Numbered from the stretch's first letter, positions 8,297-17,277 are shown. The stretch: DNA of 64,000 nt from Polaromonas jejuensis NBRC 106434 (GCF_001598235.1 NZ_BCYO01000008.1:124001-188000); one strand, 5' to 3'. Notes: a model not told the origin generated them from the sequence alone. A program made the numbers and translations.

Positions 8297-9058
8297 ATGG
8301 AAAAGCCCCGCATGAGCTCGCCGGCCCCTCTACGCGCCGTGCTGTTTGACGCCTATGGCACGCTGTTCGACGTGTACAGCGTGGGCCTGCTGGCGGAGCA
8401 ACTGTTTCCGGGTCAAGGCCAGGCCTTGAGCGTGCTGTGGCGCGACAAGCAGATCGAGTACACAAGGCTGGTCACCACCAGCAACCATGGCGCGCATTAC
8501 CGGCCGTTCTGGGAGCTGACCCGCGCCGCGCTGGTTTACGCTATCAAAAAGATAGTCATCAGCGCCCGTTCTGCCTGGGCTACAGGCGGATTTGATGCCA
8601 AAGTCGAGCGACTCATGAGCCAGTACCGGCACCTGTCGGCCTTCCCTGAAAACCGCGCGGTGCTGCAGGCGCTCAAGGAGCGCGGCATCGTCACCGGCAT
8701 CCTGTCCAATGGCGACCCGTCCATGCTGGCCGTGGCCGTCAAATCCGCCGGGCTGGAGGGCCTGCTGGACCATGTGATCAGCGTGGACGGCATCCGCAAA
8801 TACAAAACCCATCCAGACGCCTATGCGCTGGGCCTGCAGGCCACCGGCCTGGACGCCAGGCAAATTGTCTTTGTGAGCAGCAACAGCTGGGATGCGCTGG
8901 CGGCCACCTGGTTCGGCTACCAAACCCTCTGGGTCAACCGCGACCAGTCGCCCTTTGAAGAATTGGGGACACCGCCCACACACACCGGCCACAAGCTGAG
9001 CGCGGTGCTCTCGCTGCCGGGGCTGGCGCCTTCCTCCTTGCCGGGAGCGCCGGCATGA
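8297..9058 (+). CDS. Haloacid dehalogenase, type II (HAD superfamily)
   Basis: HAD-family hydrolase similar to L-2-haloacid dehalogenases, 253 residues. Motif I is LFDAYGTLFDV (nucleophile Asp), motif II ILSNGDP, motif III Lys in KYKTHPDAY, and the C-terminal SSNSWDALAATWFGY loop is typical of type II. The enzyme would hydrolyse C-halogen bonds of short 2-haloacids, though some relatives act on other substrates. Codons 82-98 (8540-8589) are made by a dispersed repeat read in frame, adding a peptide of about 16 residues (AIKKIVISARSAWATGG) not expected in the family. ATG 8297 or 8312 could be the start. The gene stop overlaps a transporter relic. Confidence 0.88.
   Translation: MEKPRMSSPAPLRAVLFDAYGTLFDVYSVGLLAEQLFPGQGQALSVLWRDKQIEYTRLVTTSNHGAHYRPFWELTRAALVYAIKKIVISARSAWATGGFDAKVERLMSQYRHLSAFPENRAVLQALKERGIVTGILSNGDPSMLAVAVKSAGLEGLLDHVISVDGIRKYKTHPDAYALGLQATGLDARQIVFVSSNSWDALAATWFGYQTLWVNRDQSPFEELGTPPTHTGHKLSAVLSLPGLAPSSLPGAPA
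8540..8589 (+). repeat. Family A repeat copy (inside dehalogenase gene)
   Basis: Starts GCTATCAAAAAGATAG, then CAGCGCCC and ends GGGCTACAGGCGG, matching the layout of the other family A copies: AT-rich dyad, GC-rich middle, GGGCTA-type tail. It is read in frame within the coding sequence. Confidence 0.75.
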
Positions 9059-9199
9059 CGCCCGTGGACATGCTGCTGACCGCCAGCCTGGGCGGTTGCG
9101 CGCATGGCGCGCAACATCCGGGGGCCCTGGCTGCGCCGCGTCGTGATTGCCGTGGGCGGCGCCCTGACGGTTTGCTATTTTTACCAAACGCTGGGCTGA
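9055..9199 (+). pseudogene. 3' relic of a TauE/SafE (TSUP) permease gene
   Basis: The frame ending at the TGA of 9197-9199 reads MARNIRGPWLRRVVIAVGGA then LTVCYFYQTLG, which looks like the last transmembrane helix of TSUP family anion permeases. The preceding part (DMLLTASLGG) lies in another frame starting at 9055, so a frameshift separates them. The remaining 200 or so residues of such a protein are absent. The relic directly overlaps the stop of the dehalogenase gene. Assignment rests on about 45 residues recognised by eye. Confidence 0.45.
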
Positions 9200-9291
9200 A
9201 CCAGCCCGCCCTTCATCACGCGACAGGCACCGATTCGCCTCAGTACTGACAACTTTTCATCCACCGTTTATTTTTCAAAAGGAAGCCCGCC

Positions 9292-11496
9292 ATGACCACC
9301 CAAGCCACCGCCCGCATCACCCGCCACCGCCTTCAGGTGGCGAGCGAACTCTATCGCTTCATTGAAGACAAGGTGCTGCCCGGCACCGGCGTGGCCAGCG
9401 AGGCCTTCTGGACGGGCTTTGACGCCATCGTGGCCGACCTGGCGCCGCAGAACGTCGCCCTGCTGGCCGAACGCGACCGCCTCCAGATGGAACTGGACAA
9501 CTGGCACCAAGCCCACCCCGGCCCCATCGCCGACATGCCGGCCTACCGCGCCTTTCTGGAAAAAATCGGCTACCTCGTGCCGCAGCCCGCGAACGTGAAG
9601 ACCACCACGGCCAACGTCGATGCGGAGCTGGCGGTGCAGGCCGGCCCGCAACTCGTGGTGCCGGTGCTCAATGCGCGCTACGCGCTCAATGCCGCCAATG
9701 CACGCTGGGGCTCGCTCTATGACGCACTCTACGGCACCGACGCCATCGCGGAAACCGGCGGCGCCGAAAAAGGCAAGGGCTACAACCCGGTGCGCGGCGC
9801 CAAGGTGATTGAATTCGCGCGCAATTTCCTCGACCAGGCCGCGGCGCTGGCCTCCGGTTCGCACAAGGATGCGACCGGCTACCGCATCGAAGGCGGCAAG
9901 CTGGTGGTGGCCCTCAAGACCGGCGGCACCGGCCTGGCCGACGCCAGCCAGCTGGCCGGCTACCAGGGCGATGCCGCCGCGCCCTCGTCGGTGCTGCTGC
10001 GGCACAACGGCCTGCACATCGACATCCGGATAGACCGCAGCACCGCCATCGGCCAGAGCGATGCAGCCGGTATCAGCGATGTGGTGCTGGAATCGGCCCT
10101 GTCCACCATCCTCGACCTGGAAGACTCGGTGGCCGTGGTGGATGCCGAAGACAAGGTGCTGGCCTACGGCAACTGGCTGGGCATTTTGCAGGGCACGCTG
10201 ACCGAGCAGGTCAGCAAGGGCGGCAAGACCTTTACCCGCGGCCTGAACCCGGACCGCGAGTACACGGGCGCTGATGGCCAGCCGGTTTCACTGCATGGGC
10301 GCTCGCTGATGTTTGTGCGCAATGTCGGCCACCTGATGACCAACCCGGCCATCCTCTATGAAGGCGGCAAGGAGATTCCCGAAGGCATCATGGATGCGGT
10401 CATCACCGTGACCATTGCCCTGCACGACCTGAAGCGCCAGGGCCGGCCCGGCATCAAGAACTCGCGCACCGGCTCCATCTACATCGTCAAGCCCAAGATG
10501 CATGGCCCCAAAGAAGTCGCCTTTGCGTCGGCACTGTTCAGCCGCGTCGAAGCGCTGCTGGGCCTGCCCGCCAACACCGTGAAGCTGGGCATCATGGACG
10601 AAGAGCGCCGCACCAGCGTCAACCTGAAGGCCTGCATCGCCGAAGCCGGCGCCCGCGTGGCCTTCATCAACACCGGTTTCCTGGACCGCACCGGCGACGA
10701 GATGCACAGCGCCATGCAGGCCGGCCCCATGATCCGCAAGGGCGACATGAAGACCAGCACCTGGATTGGCGCTTACGAGAAAAACAATGTGCTGGTCGGC
10801 CTCTCCTGCGGCCTGCGCGGCAAGGCGCAAATCGGCAAGGGCATGTGGGCCATGCCCGACCTGATGGCCGCCATGCTGGAGCAAAAGATCGCCCACCCCA
10901 AGGCCGGGGCCAACACCGCCTGGGTGCCCTCGCCCACCGCCGCCACGCTGCATGCGCTGCACTACCACCAGGTGCTGGTGTCCGATGTGCAAAAGGAACT
11001 GGAAAAGATAGACGCCAACGCCGAGCGCGACAAGCTCCTGAACGCGCTGCTGCAAATCCCGGTCACGGCCACGCCGAACTGGAGCGCCGCCGAAAAACAG
11101 CAGGAACTCGACAACAACGCCCAGGGCATTCTGGGCTATGTGGTGCGCTGGGTCGACCAAGGCATCGGCTGCTCCAAGGTACCCGATATCCACAACGTCG
11201 CCCTCATGGAAGACCGCGCCACCTTGCGCATCAGCAGCCAGCACATCGCCAACTGGCTGCACCACGGCGTGGTGATGGAAACACAGGTGCGCGAAACCTT
11301 CGAGCGCATGGCCGCCGTGGTCGATGGCCAGAATGCCGGCGATGCGCTGTACAAACCCATGGCCGGCCACTTCGACACCTCGGCCGCCTACAAGGCCGCC
11401 TGCGACCTGGTGTTCAAGGGCCTGGAACAGCCCAGCGGCTACACCGAGCCGCTGCTGCATGCCTGGCGCCTGAAGGTCAAGGCAGGCGCGGCCTGA
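9292..11496 (+). CDS. glcB: Malate synthase G
   Basis: Malate synthase isoform G, 734 residues (usual length about 720-730). It condenses glyoxylate with acetyl-CoA to malate in the cytosol, completing the glyoxylate shunt or glycolate use. Recognised sequence includes [36 protein letters not shown] (catalytic Glu/Asp metal region), [37 protein letters not shown] segment, [21 protein letters not shown] [17 protein letters not shown], and the C-terminal [24 protein letters not shown] lies upstream of the ATG. It is a single gene followed by a family A repeat and a strong terminator. A second 3' copy fragment of the same gene occurs at 20.5 kb. Confidence 0.98.
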   Translation: MTTQATARITRHRLQVASELYRFIEDKVLPGTGVASEAFWTGFDAIVADLAPQNVALLAERDRLQMELDNWHQAHPGPIADMPAYRAFLEKIGYLVPQPANVKTTTANVDAELAVQAGPQLVVPVLNARYALNAANARWGSLYDALYGTDAIAETGGAEKGKGYNPVRGAKVIEFARNFLDQAAALASGSHKDATGYRIEGGKLVVALKTGGTGLADASQLAGYQGDAAAPSSVLLRHNGLHIDIRIDRSTAIGQSDAAGISDVVLESALSTILDLEDSVAVVDAEDKVLAYGNWLGILQGTLTEQVSKGGKTFTRGLNPDREYTGADGQPVSLHGRSLMFVRNVGHLMTNPAILYEGGKEIPEGIMDAVITVTIALHDLKRQGRPGIKNSRTGSIYIVKPKMHGPKEVAFASALFSRVEALLGLPANTVKLGIMDEERRTSVNLKACIAEAGARVAFINTGFLDRTGDEMHSAMQAGPMIRKGDMKTSTWIGAYEKNNVLVGLSCGLRGKAQIGKGMWAMPDLMAAMLEQKIAHPKAGANTAWVPSPTAATLHALHYHQVLVSDVQKELEKIDANAERDKLLNALLQIPVTATPNWSAAEKQQELDNNAQGILGYVVRWVDQGIGCSKVPDIHNVALMEDRATLRISSQHIANWLHHGVVMETQVRETFERMAAVVDGQNAGDALYKPMAGHFDTSAAYKAACDLVFKGLEQPSGYTEPLLHAWRLKVKAGAA

Positions 11497-11515
11497 ACGG
11501 GGCCAGCCCTTAATC

Positions 11516-11564
11516 GCTATAGATTTGATAGCTATTTGCACAGTACCGACAAGGGCTAGCGGCC
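11516..11564 (+). repeat. Family A repeat copy
   Basis: Dyad GCTATAGATTTGATAGC, then TATTTGCACAG, ending AAGGGCTAGCGGCC. One of the most complete copies, placed between the glcB stop and its terminator. Confidence 0.85.
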
Positions 11565-11595
11565 GGTTTAACCTGCAGATATGGTGAAAAATAAA

Positions 11596-11620
11596 CGGCG
11601 CCTCGGGCGCCGTTTTCTTT
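11596..11620 (+). terminator. Rho-independent terminator after glcB
   Basis: Perfect 7-bp stem CGGCGCC / GGCGCCG with TCG loop, followed by TTTTCTTT. Confidence 0.9.
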
Positions 11621-11625
11621 CTTGG

Positions 11626-11692
11626 TGTCGCCGGAAGCATAAGTGTGCCGCTTCGGAACGCTTATTCTTCCTTTTCAGGGCGGAACGCTTAT
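11626..11692 (+). mobile_element. IS21-like left terminal sequence
   Basis: Starts TGTCGCCGGAAGCATAAG and continues GTGCCGC. The first 26 bases match the inverted copy ending at 17277 at 22 positions. It contains CGGAACGCTTAT at 11654-11665 and 11681-11692, with a third copy at 11803-11814. Multiple internal repeats beside a TG-start terminus are typical of IS21 family ends. No transposase gene remains. Confidence 0.6.
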
Positions 11693-12538
11693 CCCTTCTC
11701 ACAGCGGGTAGTAGAACTTGCCTGTTTTTGAGCATTCAATGTGCAATTTGTCGCCTTGAAATGCTGAAGATGCTCATGTTTGACCACGCTGAGTTTGCTG
11801 AGCGGAACGCTTATGCGACTTCCGGCACAGAATTGCTTCCAGCGTTTTTAGAGCCCAATCTTGACCGCACAGGCGTTGATTGGGTAGCTTGACCAGCAAA
11901 TTGACGCGGCAAGCATAGGTGGCCGCCGGAAGCAAACTTCGCCGGAACCGTAGGAGGACCCGCGCATACGCCTCAACTGAAACTGGCTGGCTATGCGCTG
12001 GTCAATGTCAGTTTATGCCGGCTCCGCTTGGACTAGCACTGCATTCGGGGCAGTCACTCGGCAGGTCATTCAGACAACAATGACCCGAATTCATCGCACA
12101 GTGTGCTGCGCGCTTGCCGACGAACTCTTGTGTTCGCGTTTTCAAAACACGGCCTCGTTCGGGCAACCCGACCGCAAGGGCATCGTTGCACTGGGGCGAG
12201 ACGCAGCGGATGCGCCCCCTTTGGGCCGGCATTCATGAATGGCCTGAGCAGAGGCCATGGACAGTATGCGGCCTCTACCGGCGGCAGTTGTCGTTGTGGC
12301 CCAAGGCCGCCTTAGCGCCCTCCAACGCCCGAGCCAGATGCATGCAGTGGCTGACGCGGCAACCCAAGAGCGTCCAGGCATTGGAGAGCGAGGCATTTGG
12401 CGCTCTGCGTCCTGTTGGTGGAACGCATAGGCGCCACCCGGCACCATACTTTTGCAGGTTGAATGCCCGTTGCGTTTGCGCGGTGCCGACTGTCGGCATT
12501 GCCAAAAACATCACAGCACGTGTTCTGCGAAAACGTGT
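11693..12538. other. Non-coding or decayed region inside the cassette
   Basis: About 850 bases between the left IS-like end and tetR with no recognisable gene on either strand; open frames here are short or lack family features. It holds a third CGGAACGCTTAT (11803-11814) and a CGCCGGAACCGTAGG stretch near 11950 that again resembles the IS end. It may be remains of a lost transposase region. Confidence 0.5.
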
Positions 12539-12552
12539 ATGATAAACATCAT
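12539..12552. promoter_or_regulatory. TetR operator candidate 1
   Basis: Dyad ATGAT-AAAC-ATCAT overlapping the tetR start codon. The same dyad, followed by the same GCGAAA, recurs at 13178-13191 ahead of the SDR gene. Confidence 0.65.
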
Positions 12553-13138
12553 GCGAAACACAAAGCACAATGTCAGAACGGCGGCCAAGGAAGCCTCACA
12601 CGAGCGCATCGTGTCCGCCGCTGCGAGGGCGATCCGTCGTAGCGGCTACGACGGTACCGGAGTCGCCGACATCATGAAGGAGGCAGGCCTGACCCATGGC
12701 GCCTTTTACGCCCATTTCACGTCGCGCGAGGCCATGCTGGCGGAAGCCGCGAGTCGGGCGTGCGCGGAGTCGGCCGCCGTGGTGGCGAAGGTTGTCGCCA
12801 GCGTGTCCCCCGAGCAGGCTTTGGCATCCGTACTTCGCACCTACCTCTCGCGGGAGCACCTGGAGCAGATTGAAATGGGATGTCCCCTGGCCGCGCTGGG
12901 CTCGGAGACGGCGCGCCAGGCGCCCGAGGTACGCCGGGTGACCACCCGGCATATCAAGGAAATGATCGATCTTGTCGCCCGCCAGTCGCCTGACTGGGGG
13001 CAGCCCGGTGCCCACGAACGCGCCCTCGTGACCGTCGCCACCATGGTGGGCACATTGCTGTTAGCGCGTGCAGTCGACGAGCCCGCGCTATCGGACAGCC
13101 TGTGCGCGGCCGCATTGAAGCACCTGCCCCCCGCCTGA
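12551..13138 (+). CDS. TetR/AcrR family transcriptional regulator
   Basis: TetR family repressor, 195 residues. The N-terminal helix-turn-helix reads RIVSAAARAIRRSGYDGTGV then ADIMKEAGLTHGAFYAHF, and the all-alpha ligand domain follows, with the CPLAALGSETARQAPEVR segment seen in relatives that control oxidoreductases. The ATG at 12551 gives the normal N-terminus; an in-frame ATG at 12539 would add four residues. Neither has a good ribosome-binding site and both lie in the operator dyad, so the mRNA may be nearly leaderless. It is the first of five codirectional genes and probably represses itself and the four oxidoreductase genes, being relieved by an electrophile or quinone-like compound (inference). 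Confidence 0.9.
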   Translation: MRNTKHNVRTAAKEASHERIVSAAARAIRRSGYDGTGVADIMKEAGLTHGAFYAHFTSREAMLAEAASRACAESAAVVAKVVASVSPEQALASVLRTYLSREHLEQIEMGCPLAALGSETARQAPEVRRVTTRHIKEMIDLVARQSPDWGQPGAHERALVTVATMVGTLLLARAVDEPALSDSLCAAALKHLPPA

Positions 13139-13177
13139 ATCCCCTGAGACACACCGCCCTTTCGTTCGCCTAAACAT

Positions 13178-13191
13178 ATGATAAATATCAT
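13178..13191. promoter_or_regulatory. TetR operator candidate 2
   Basis: Dyad ATGAT-AAAT-ATCAT, 100 bp before the SDR start, matching the site at the tetR start apart from one spacer base, with the shared flank GCGAAA. Confidence 0.65.
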
Positions 13192-13290
13192 GCGAAATCA
13201 ACATGCAGCCTGTCAGGTGAGCCCTTCTGTCCGGCAATGCACCGCGCATGCCGACGAGTCCCGAATCCCACATGCTGAAGGAGAAACGCC

Positions 13291-14145
13291 ATGAACATGG
13301 AAAACAAAGTTGCCCTCGTTACGGGGGCCTCCTCGGGCATCGGCGAAGCAACTGCGCAGCGGCTTTCGAAGGCCGGCTACAAGGTGTACGGCACCAGCAG
13401 GCGCGGCGGCCAGCCGGGTCAACGATCGTTCGATATCTTGCCCCTGGATGTGACCCAGGACGAATCGGTCGAAGCCGCGGTCCAGAAGCTGATGCAGTTG
13501 GAAGGCCGCATCGACCTTCTCGTCAACAACGCCGGCTTCGGGGTCGCTGCAGCCGGTGCGGAAGAGAACTCGATCGAGCAGGCCCAGTCGATCTTCGATA
13601 CGAACTTCTTCGGGATGGTGCGGATGATCCGGGCCGTCGTGCCGCATATGCGACGCCAGGGGAGTGGTCGCATCATCAACATCGGCTCAGTGTTTGGTTT
13701 CTTGCCCATGCCGTACATGGCGCTCTATGCCGCAAGCAAACACGCGATAGAAGGTTATTCGGAATCGCTCGACCATGAGCTGCGCACCAGGGGCATCCGG
13801 GTCTCGGTCATCGAGCCTGCGAACACGAACACGCAGTTCGACGCGAACTTGCTGGAACCCGACGCTAAGCTCGATGAGTATCGCGAGGTCCGTGCGGCCG
13901 TGACCCAGAAGATGAAGGAGCTCGTCGAGGCTGGAGACAAGCCTGGTGTTGTGGCCGACGCCGTCCTGAAAGCTGCCCTCGCAGCCCGCCCGAAACTCCG
14001 ATACCCAGCCGGTGTCCGCGCGGGCGGTCTGCGATGGCTTCGCAGATTTGCGCCTGCCGGATTGGTGGATGCCGGGATTCGAAAGAATCTGCAGCTCGAC
14101 GCTTCGACGGTGTCGCGGCCTCGCACTCCGGTTCTTGAGAAGTAG
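13291..14145 (+). CDS. SDR family oxidoreductase
   Basis: Classical short-chain dehydrogenase, 284 residues, slightly long because of a C-terminal tail. The cofactor motif is TGASSGIG near residue 12, with NNAGFG in the middle, a catalytic Ser in NIGSVFGFLP and the active-site YAASK. Arg residues after the first strand (TSRRGG) suggest NADPH preference. AAGGAG lies 8 bp before the ATG. Second gene of the TetR-led cluster, with an operator copy upstream, and followed 50 bp later by an MDR reductase. The substrate is unknown; relatives reduce aldehydes or ketones. Confidence 0.93.
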   Translation: MNMENKVALVTGASSGIGEATAQRLSKAGYKVYGTSRRGGQPGQRSFDILPLDVTQDESVEAAVQKLMQLEGRIDLLVNNAGFGVAAAGAEENSIEQAQSIFDTNFFGMVRMIRAVVPHMRRQGSGRIINIGSVFGFLPMPYMALYAASKHAIEGYSESLDHELRTRGIRVSVIEPANTNTQFDANLLEPDAKLDEYREVRAAVTQKMKELVEAGDKPGVVADAVLKAALAARPKLRYPAGVRAGGLRWLRRFAPAGLVDAGIRKNLQLDASTVSRPRTPVLEK

Positions 14146-14195
14146 TTCAAGTCGTTGACTCAGGAGAACCTGGGTACGCCAAGAATAAGGAAAAC

Positions 14196-15197
14196 ATGAA
14201 AGCATTTATTCTCCAGCGATATGGAAAAAAGCGCGCGCTGCGCTTGGCCGACATGCCAGAGCCGGAGCTGCGTGACGGCGAGGTCTTGGTCCAGGTCCAT
14301 GCCGCTGGCGTGAACCTGCTGGACTCCAAGATCCGGAATGGAGAGTTCAAGCTCATCCTGCCCTATCGCCTGCCTCTCATCCTGGGCCACGACGTTGCTG
14401 GGGTGGTCGTCAAGGTCGGCCCTCGCGTGCGGCAGTTCAAGCTGGGCGATGAGGTCTATGCGCGGCCGGATGATTTTCGGATTGGTACGTTCGCTGAATT
14501 CGTCCCGGTCAAGGAGGACTCCCTCGCACTCAAGCCCAAGGGTCTCACGATGGAAGAAGCCGCTTCTATTCCCCTGGTGGCTTTGACGGCCTGGCAGGCA
14601 CTGGTCGAAAAAGCCAACCTGCAGAAGGAGCAGAAGGTCTTCATCCAGGCTGGCTCCGGCGGCGTAGGCACTTTTGCCATCCAGTTGGCCAAGCATCTGG
14701 GCGCAACCGTCGCCACGACGACGAGCACGACCAACGTCGCGCTCGTGAAGAGCCTGGGCGCGGACGTCGTCATCGACTACAAGACGCAGGACTTTGAGGA
14801 TGTCTTGCGCGACTACGACGTGGTCCTGAACAGCCAGGACGGCAAGACGCTCGCAAAATCCCTCCGCGTGCTTAAGAGCGGCGGGAAACTCATCTCCATC
14901 TCCGGCCCGCCTGATCCCGAATTCGGCAAGGAAAGCGGGGCCCCCGGGTTCGTGAAACTGGTCATGCGGCTGCTGAGTTCAGGCATCAGACGCAAGGCAA
15001 AGAGCCGCGGGGTCAGCTTCTCGTTCCTCTTCATGAGGGCGAACGGGAGCCAACTGCGCGAGATCACCCGTCTCTTTGACGCTGGCGTCATCCGCCCCGT
15101 GATGGACCGGGTCTTCCCGTTCGAATCAACCAACGAGGCCATGGCCTACGTCGAAGCTGGCCGCGCAAAAGGCAAGGTCGTCGTCAAGATCAAGTGA
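14196..15197 (+). CDS. Quinone reductase-like NADP-dependent oxidoreductase (MDR)
   Basis: Zinc-free medium-chain reductase of the quinone oxidoreductase type, 333 residues. The N-terminal GroES-like fold includes MPEPELRDGEVLVQVHAAGV and LGHDVAGVVVKVG. The Rossmann part has AGSGGVGTFAIQLAKHLGA, the nucleotide-binding signature. No zinc-ligand cysteines are seen in the catalytic or structural positions, as in zeta-crystallin-like quinone reductases. The C-terminus FPFESTNEAMAYVEAGRAKG is typical. It is in the TetR-led cluster between two SDR genes, consistent with reductive removal of enones, quinones or similar electrophiles. Confidence 0.93.
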   Translation: MKAFILQRYGKKRALRLADMPEPELRDGEVLVQVHAAGVNLLDSKIRNGEFKLILPYRLPLILGHDVAGVVVKVGPRVRQFKLGDEVYARPDDFRIGTFAEFVPVKEDSLALKPKGLTMEEAASIPLVALTAWQALVEKANLQKEQKVFIQAGSGGVGTFAIQLAKHLGATVATTTSTTNVALVKSLGADVVIDYKTQDFEDVLRDYDVVLNSQDGKTLAKSLRVLKSGGKLISISGPPDPEFGKESGAPGFVKLVMRLLSSGIRRKAKSRGVSFSFLFMRANGSQLREITRLFDAGVIRPVMDRVFPFESTNEAMAYVEAGRAKGKVVVKIK

Positions 15198-15283
15198 GTT
15201 TGTTCGTGTCAGTGCGGCTGGAGGACCTGGAAGACCTGAAAGCCGGCAGCTGAATCTGTTTGTCCCCCTCTTTGGAGATTCCT

Positions 15284-15988
15284 ATGAAAATCGAAAATTC
15301 TGTTGCCCTCGTCACGGGTGCCAATCGCGGCATCGGCCTGGCATTCGCGCGCGAGCTGCTCGCCCGCGGAGCCCGCAAGGTCTACGCGGCCGCACGCGAC
15401 CCCGCAACCGTCACCCTAACCGGTGTTCAAGCCCTGCGACTCGACGTCACCAAGTCGGAAGAGGTGGCGGCCGCCGCAGCGCTGGCGCCGGATGTCACGC
15501 TGGTGATCAACAATGCCGGCATTGCCCAGCCGGGAGGTTTTCTCGCAGTCGATAGCGAAGACACCGCACGGCGCATCTTCGAGACCAACTTCTTCGCCGT
15601 GTTGCGCATGAGCAAGGCCTTCGCGCCTATCCTCAAAGGCAACGGCGGCGGTGCCTTGCTCAACGTCTTGTCGGTCGCCTCGTGGGTGAACGGCGGCGAG
15701 TTGGCAGCCTATTCGGCAAGCAAGTCCGCGGCCTGGTCGCTCACCAATGCCCTGCGCAACGAATTGGCGGCGCAGAAGACTCAAGTGCTGGCGCTGCACA
15801 TGGCCTACGTCGATACCGATCTCACGCGCGGGTTCGATGTGCCGAAGTCCAGCCCCGAGGAAATCGTCAAGCGTGCGCTCGACGGACTCGAAGCGGGCCT
15901 CGAAGAGGTGCTGGCGGATGAACGCACTCTGCAGGTCAAGCACGGGATGACGGCGGCGAGGCCCAGCTACCTTCCGCAGGCGTCCTGA
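15284..15988 (+). CDS. SDR family oxidoreductase
   Basis: Short-chain dehydrogenase, 234 residues. TGANRGIG is the cofactor motif, YAAARDP follows strand 2, NNAGIAQPG comes next, and YSASKSAAW holds the catalytic Tyr and Lys; the Ser is in LSVASW. The ATG at 15284 is preferred because TTTGGAGATT lies just upstream; a TTG at 15260 is possible but has no site. Unlike the first SDR gene of the cluster it has no C-terminal tail. Third oxidoreductase of the TetR-led set. Confidence 0.93.
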   Translation: MKIENSVALVTGANRGIGLAFARELLARGARKVYAAARDPATVTLTGVQALRLDVTKSEEVAAAAALAPDVTLVINNAGIAQPGGFLAVDSEDTARRIFETNFFAVLRMSKAFAPILKGNGGGALLNVLSVASWVNGGELAAYSASKSAAWSLTNALRNELAAQKTQVLALHMAYVDTDLTRGFDVPKSSPEEIVKRALDGLEAGLEEVLADERTLQVKHGMTAARPSYLPQAS

Positions 15989-16058
15989 ACCCGAAACTTG
16001 ACTGGATCGCCAGCCAACAACTGGGGCCCCCGCGCCCCGCATTCAGCCAAGGATCACC

Positions 16059-17153
16059 ATGCTCTTCGAACCTCTCGTCACACCTTCGATTCAACTCGCC
16101 AACCGCGCCGTCATGGCGCCAATGACGCGCAGTCGCGCCGTCGATGCCAACACACCCAACGCATTGATGGCCGAGTACTACGGCCAGCGTGCAACGGCCG
16201 GCCTGATCATCACCGAGGGTACCTCGCCGTCGCCGAACGGCTTGGGCTACGCGCGCATCCCGGGGCTCTTGAACGACGCGCAGGTGCGCGGATGGAAGGC
16301 GGTCACCGATGCGGTCCACGCCAATGGTGGCAAGATCTTCGTGCAACTGATGCATACTGGTCGCGTGACGCATGCGGCCAACCTGCCAGCGGGTGCGGAA
16401 GTGGTCGGGCCGATGGCCGATGTCTGCCCCGGCGAGATGTACACCGACTCAAAGGGCATGCTGCCGCACAGCGCCCCTCGGGCGATGACCGCAACCGACA
16501 TCGCCCACGCCGCCCTGGAGTACGCCAAGTCGGCCCAGCTCGCCATCGAAGCGGGATTCGACGGCGTCGAGCTGCATGCCGCGAACGGCTATCTGATCGA
16601 GCAGTTCCTGAACGCCAATGTGAACCAGCGCACCGACGCCTACGGCGGCGGTATCAACGGCCGCAATCGCTTTGCGCTCGAGGTCGCCCGCGCCACGGCC
16701 GCCACCATCGGCGCCCATCGCGTCGCGATCCGGCTGTCGCCCTACGGCGTGTTCAACAGCACGGGCGCCTACCCCGACGTCGAGGCTCAGTACGTGGCGC
16801 TCACCCAGGAACTCTCGCAGCTGGGCTTGCTGTACATCCACCTACTGGATCACTCGGCGATGGGCGCGCCGCCGGTGCCTGCCGAGTTGAAGTTTCGGCT
16901 TCGCGCTGCGTTCCAGGGCTTGTTCATCCTTGCCGGTGGCTTCGATCGTGCCGGTGCGGAAAGTGCGCTCAAGGCAGGCGAAGCAGACCTCATCGCCTTC
17001 GCCCGCCCGTTCCTCGCCAATCCCGACCTGGTGGAGCGCATGCGGGCCGAAGCGGCGCTGAATGCCGTAGACATGGCGACGTTCTACACGCCCAGCCCAA
17101 AGGGCTACACCGACTATCCGACCCTTGCGCAACAATCCAGTGTGCCGGGATGA
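16059..17153 (+). CDS. Alkene reductase, Old Yellow Enzyme family
   Basis: FMN-dependent ene-reductase of the NemA/OYE group, 364 residues. These enzymes use NADPH to reduce activated C=C bonds of enones, maleimides or nitro compounds. Seen are NRAVMAPMTRSRA (FMN-binding start), FVQLMHTGRVTH, the substrate-binding HAANGYLIEQFLN with NQRTDAYGG, and the phosphate-binding ILAGGFDR plus IAFARPFLANPDLVER. The HAAN variant of the His-x-x-Asn pair is the usual one. Last gene of the TetR-led cluster, 70 bp after the SDR gene. Many nemA-type genes are controlled by TetR-type electrophile sensors, which supports such a role here. Confidence 0.96.
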   Translation: MLFEPLVTPSIQLANRAVMAPMTRSRAVDANTPNALMAEYYGQRATAGLIITEGTSPSPNGLGYARIPGLLNDAQVRGWKAVTDAVHANGGKIFVQLMHTGRVTHAANLPAGAEVVGPMADVCPGEMYTDSKGMLPHSAPRAMTATDIAHAALEYAKSAQLAIEAGFDGVELHAANGYLIEQFLNANVNQRTDAYGGGINGRNRFALEVARATAATIGAHRVAIRLSPYGVFNSTGAYPDVEAQYVALTQELSQLGLLYIHLLDHSAMGAPPVPAELKFRLRAAFQGLFILAGGFDRAGAESALKAGEADLIAFARPFLANPDLVERMRAEAALNAVDMATFYTPSPKGYTDYPTLAQQSSVPG

Positions 17154-17220
17154 GCGGACCACACCGCGGTGAGGCTACTTCGCGCCGGCTGTCCTAGCCT
17201 TGCGGCTGCGCGCCACAGCT

Positions 17221-17277
17221 GATTGTTGGCGGCACAGTTATGTTTCTCAGCGCGGAACAGATATGGTTCCGGCGACA
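17221..17277 (-). mobile_element. IS21-like right terminal sequence
   Basis: Read on the minus strand it begins TGTCGCCGGAACCATATC, then TGTTCCGC, and further in CATAACTGTGCCGC. It is an inverted partner of the sequence at 11626 (22 of 26 bases identical). It ends 18 bp before the convergent M20 gene. No clear target-site duplication: left flank CTTGG, right flank CATGG. Confidence 0.6.
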
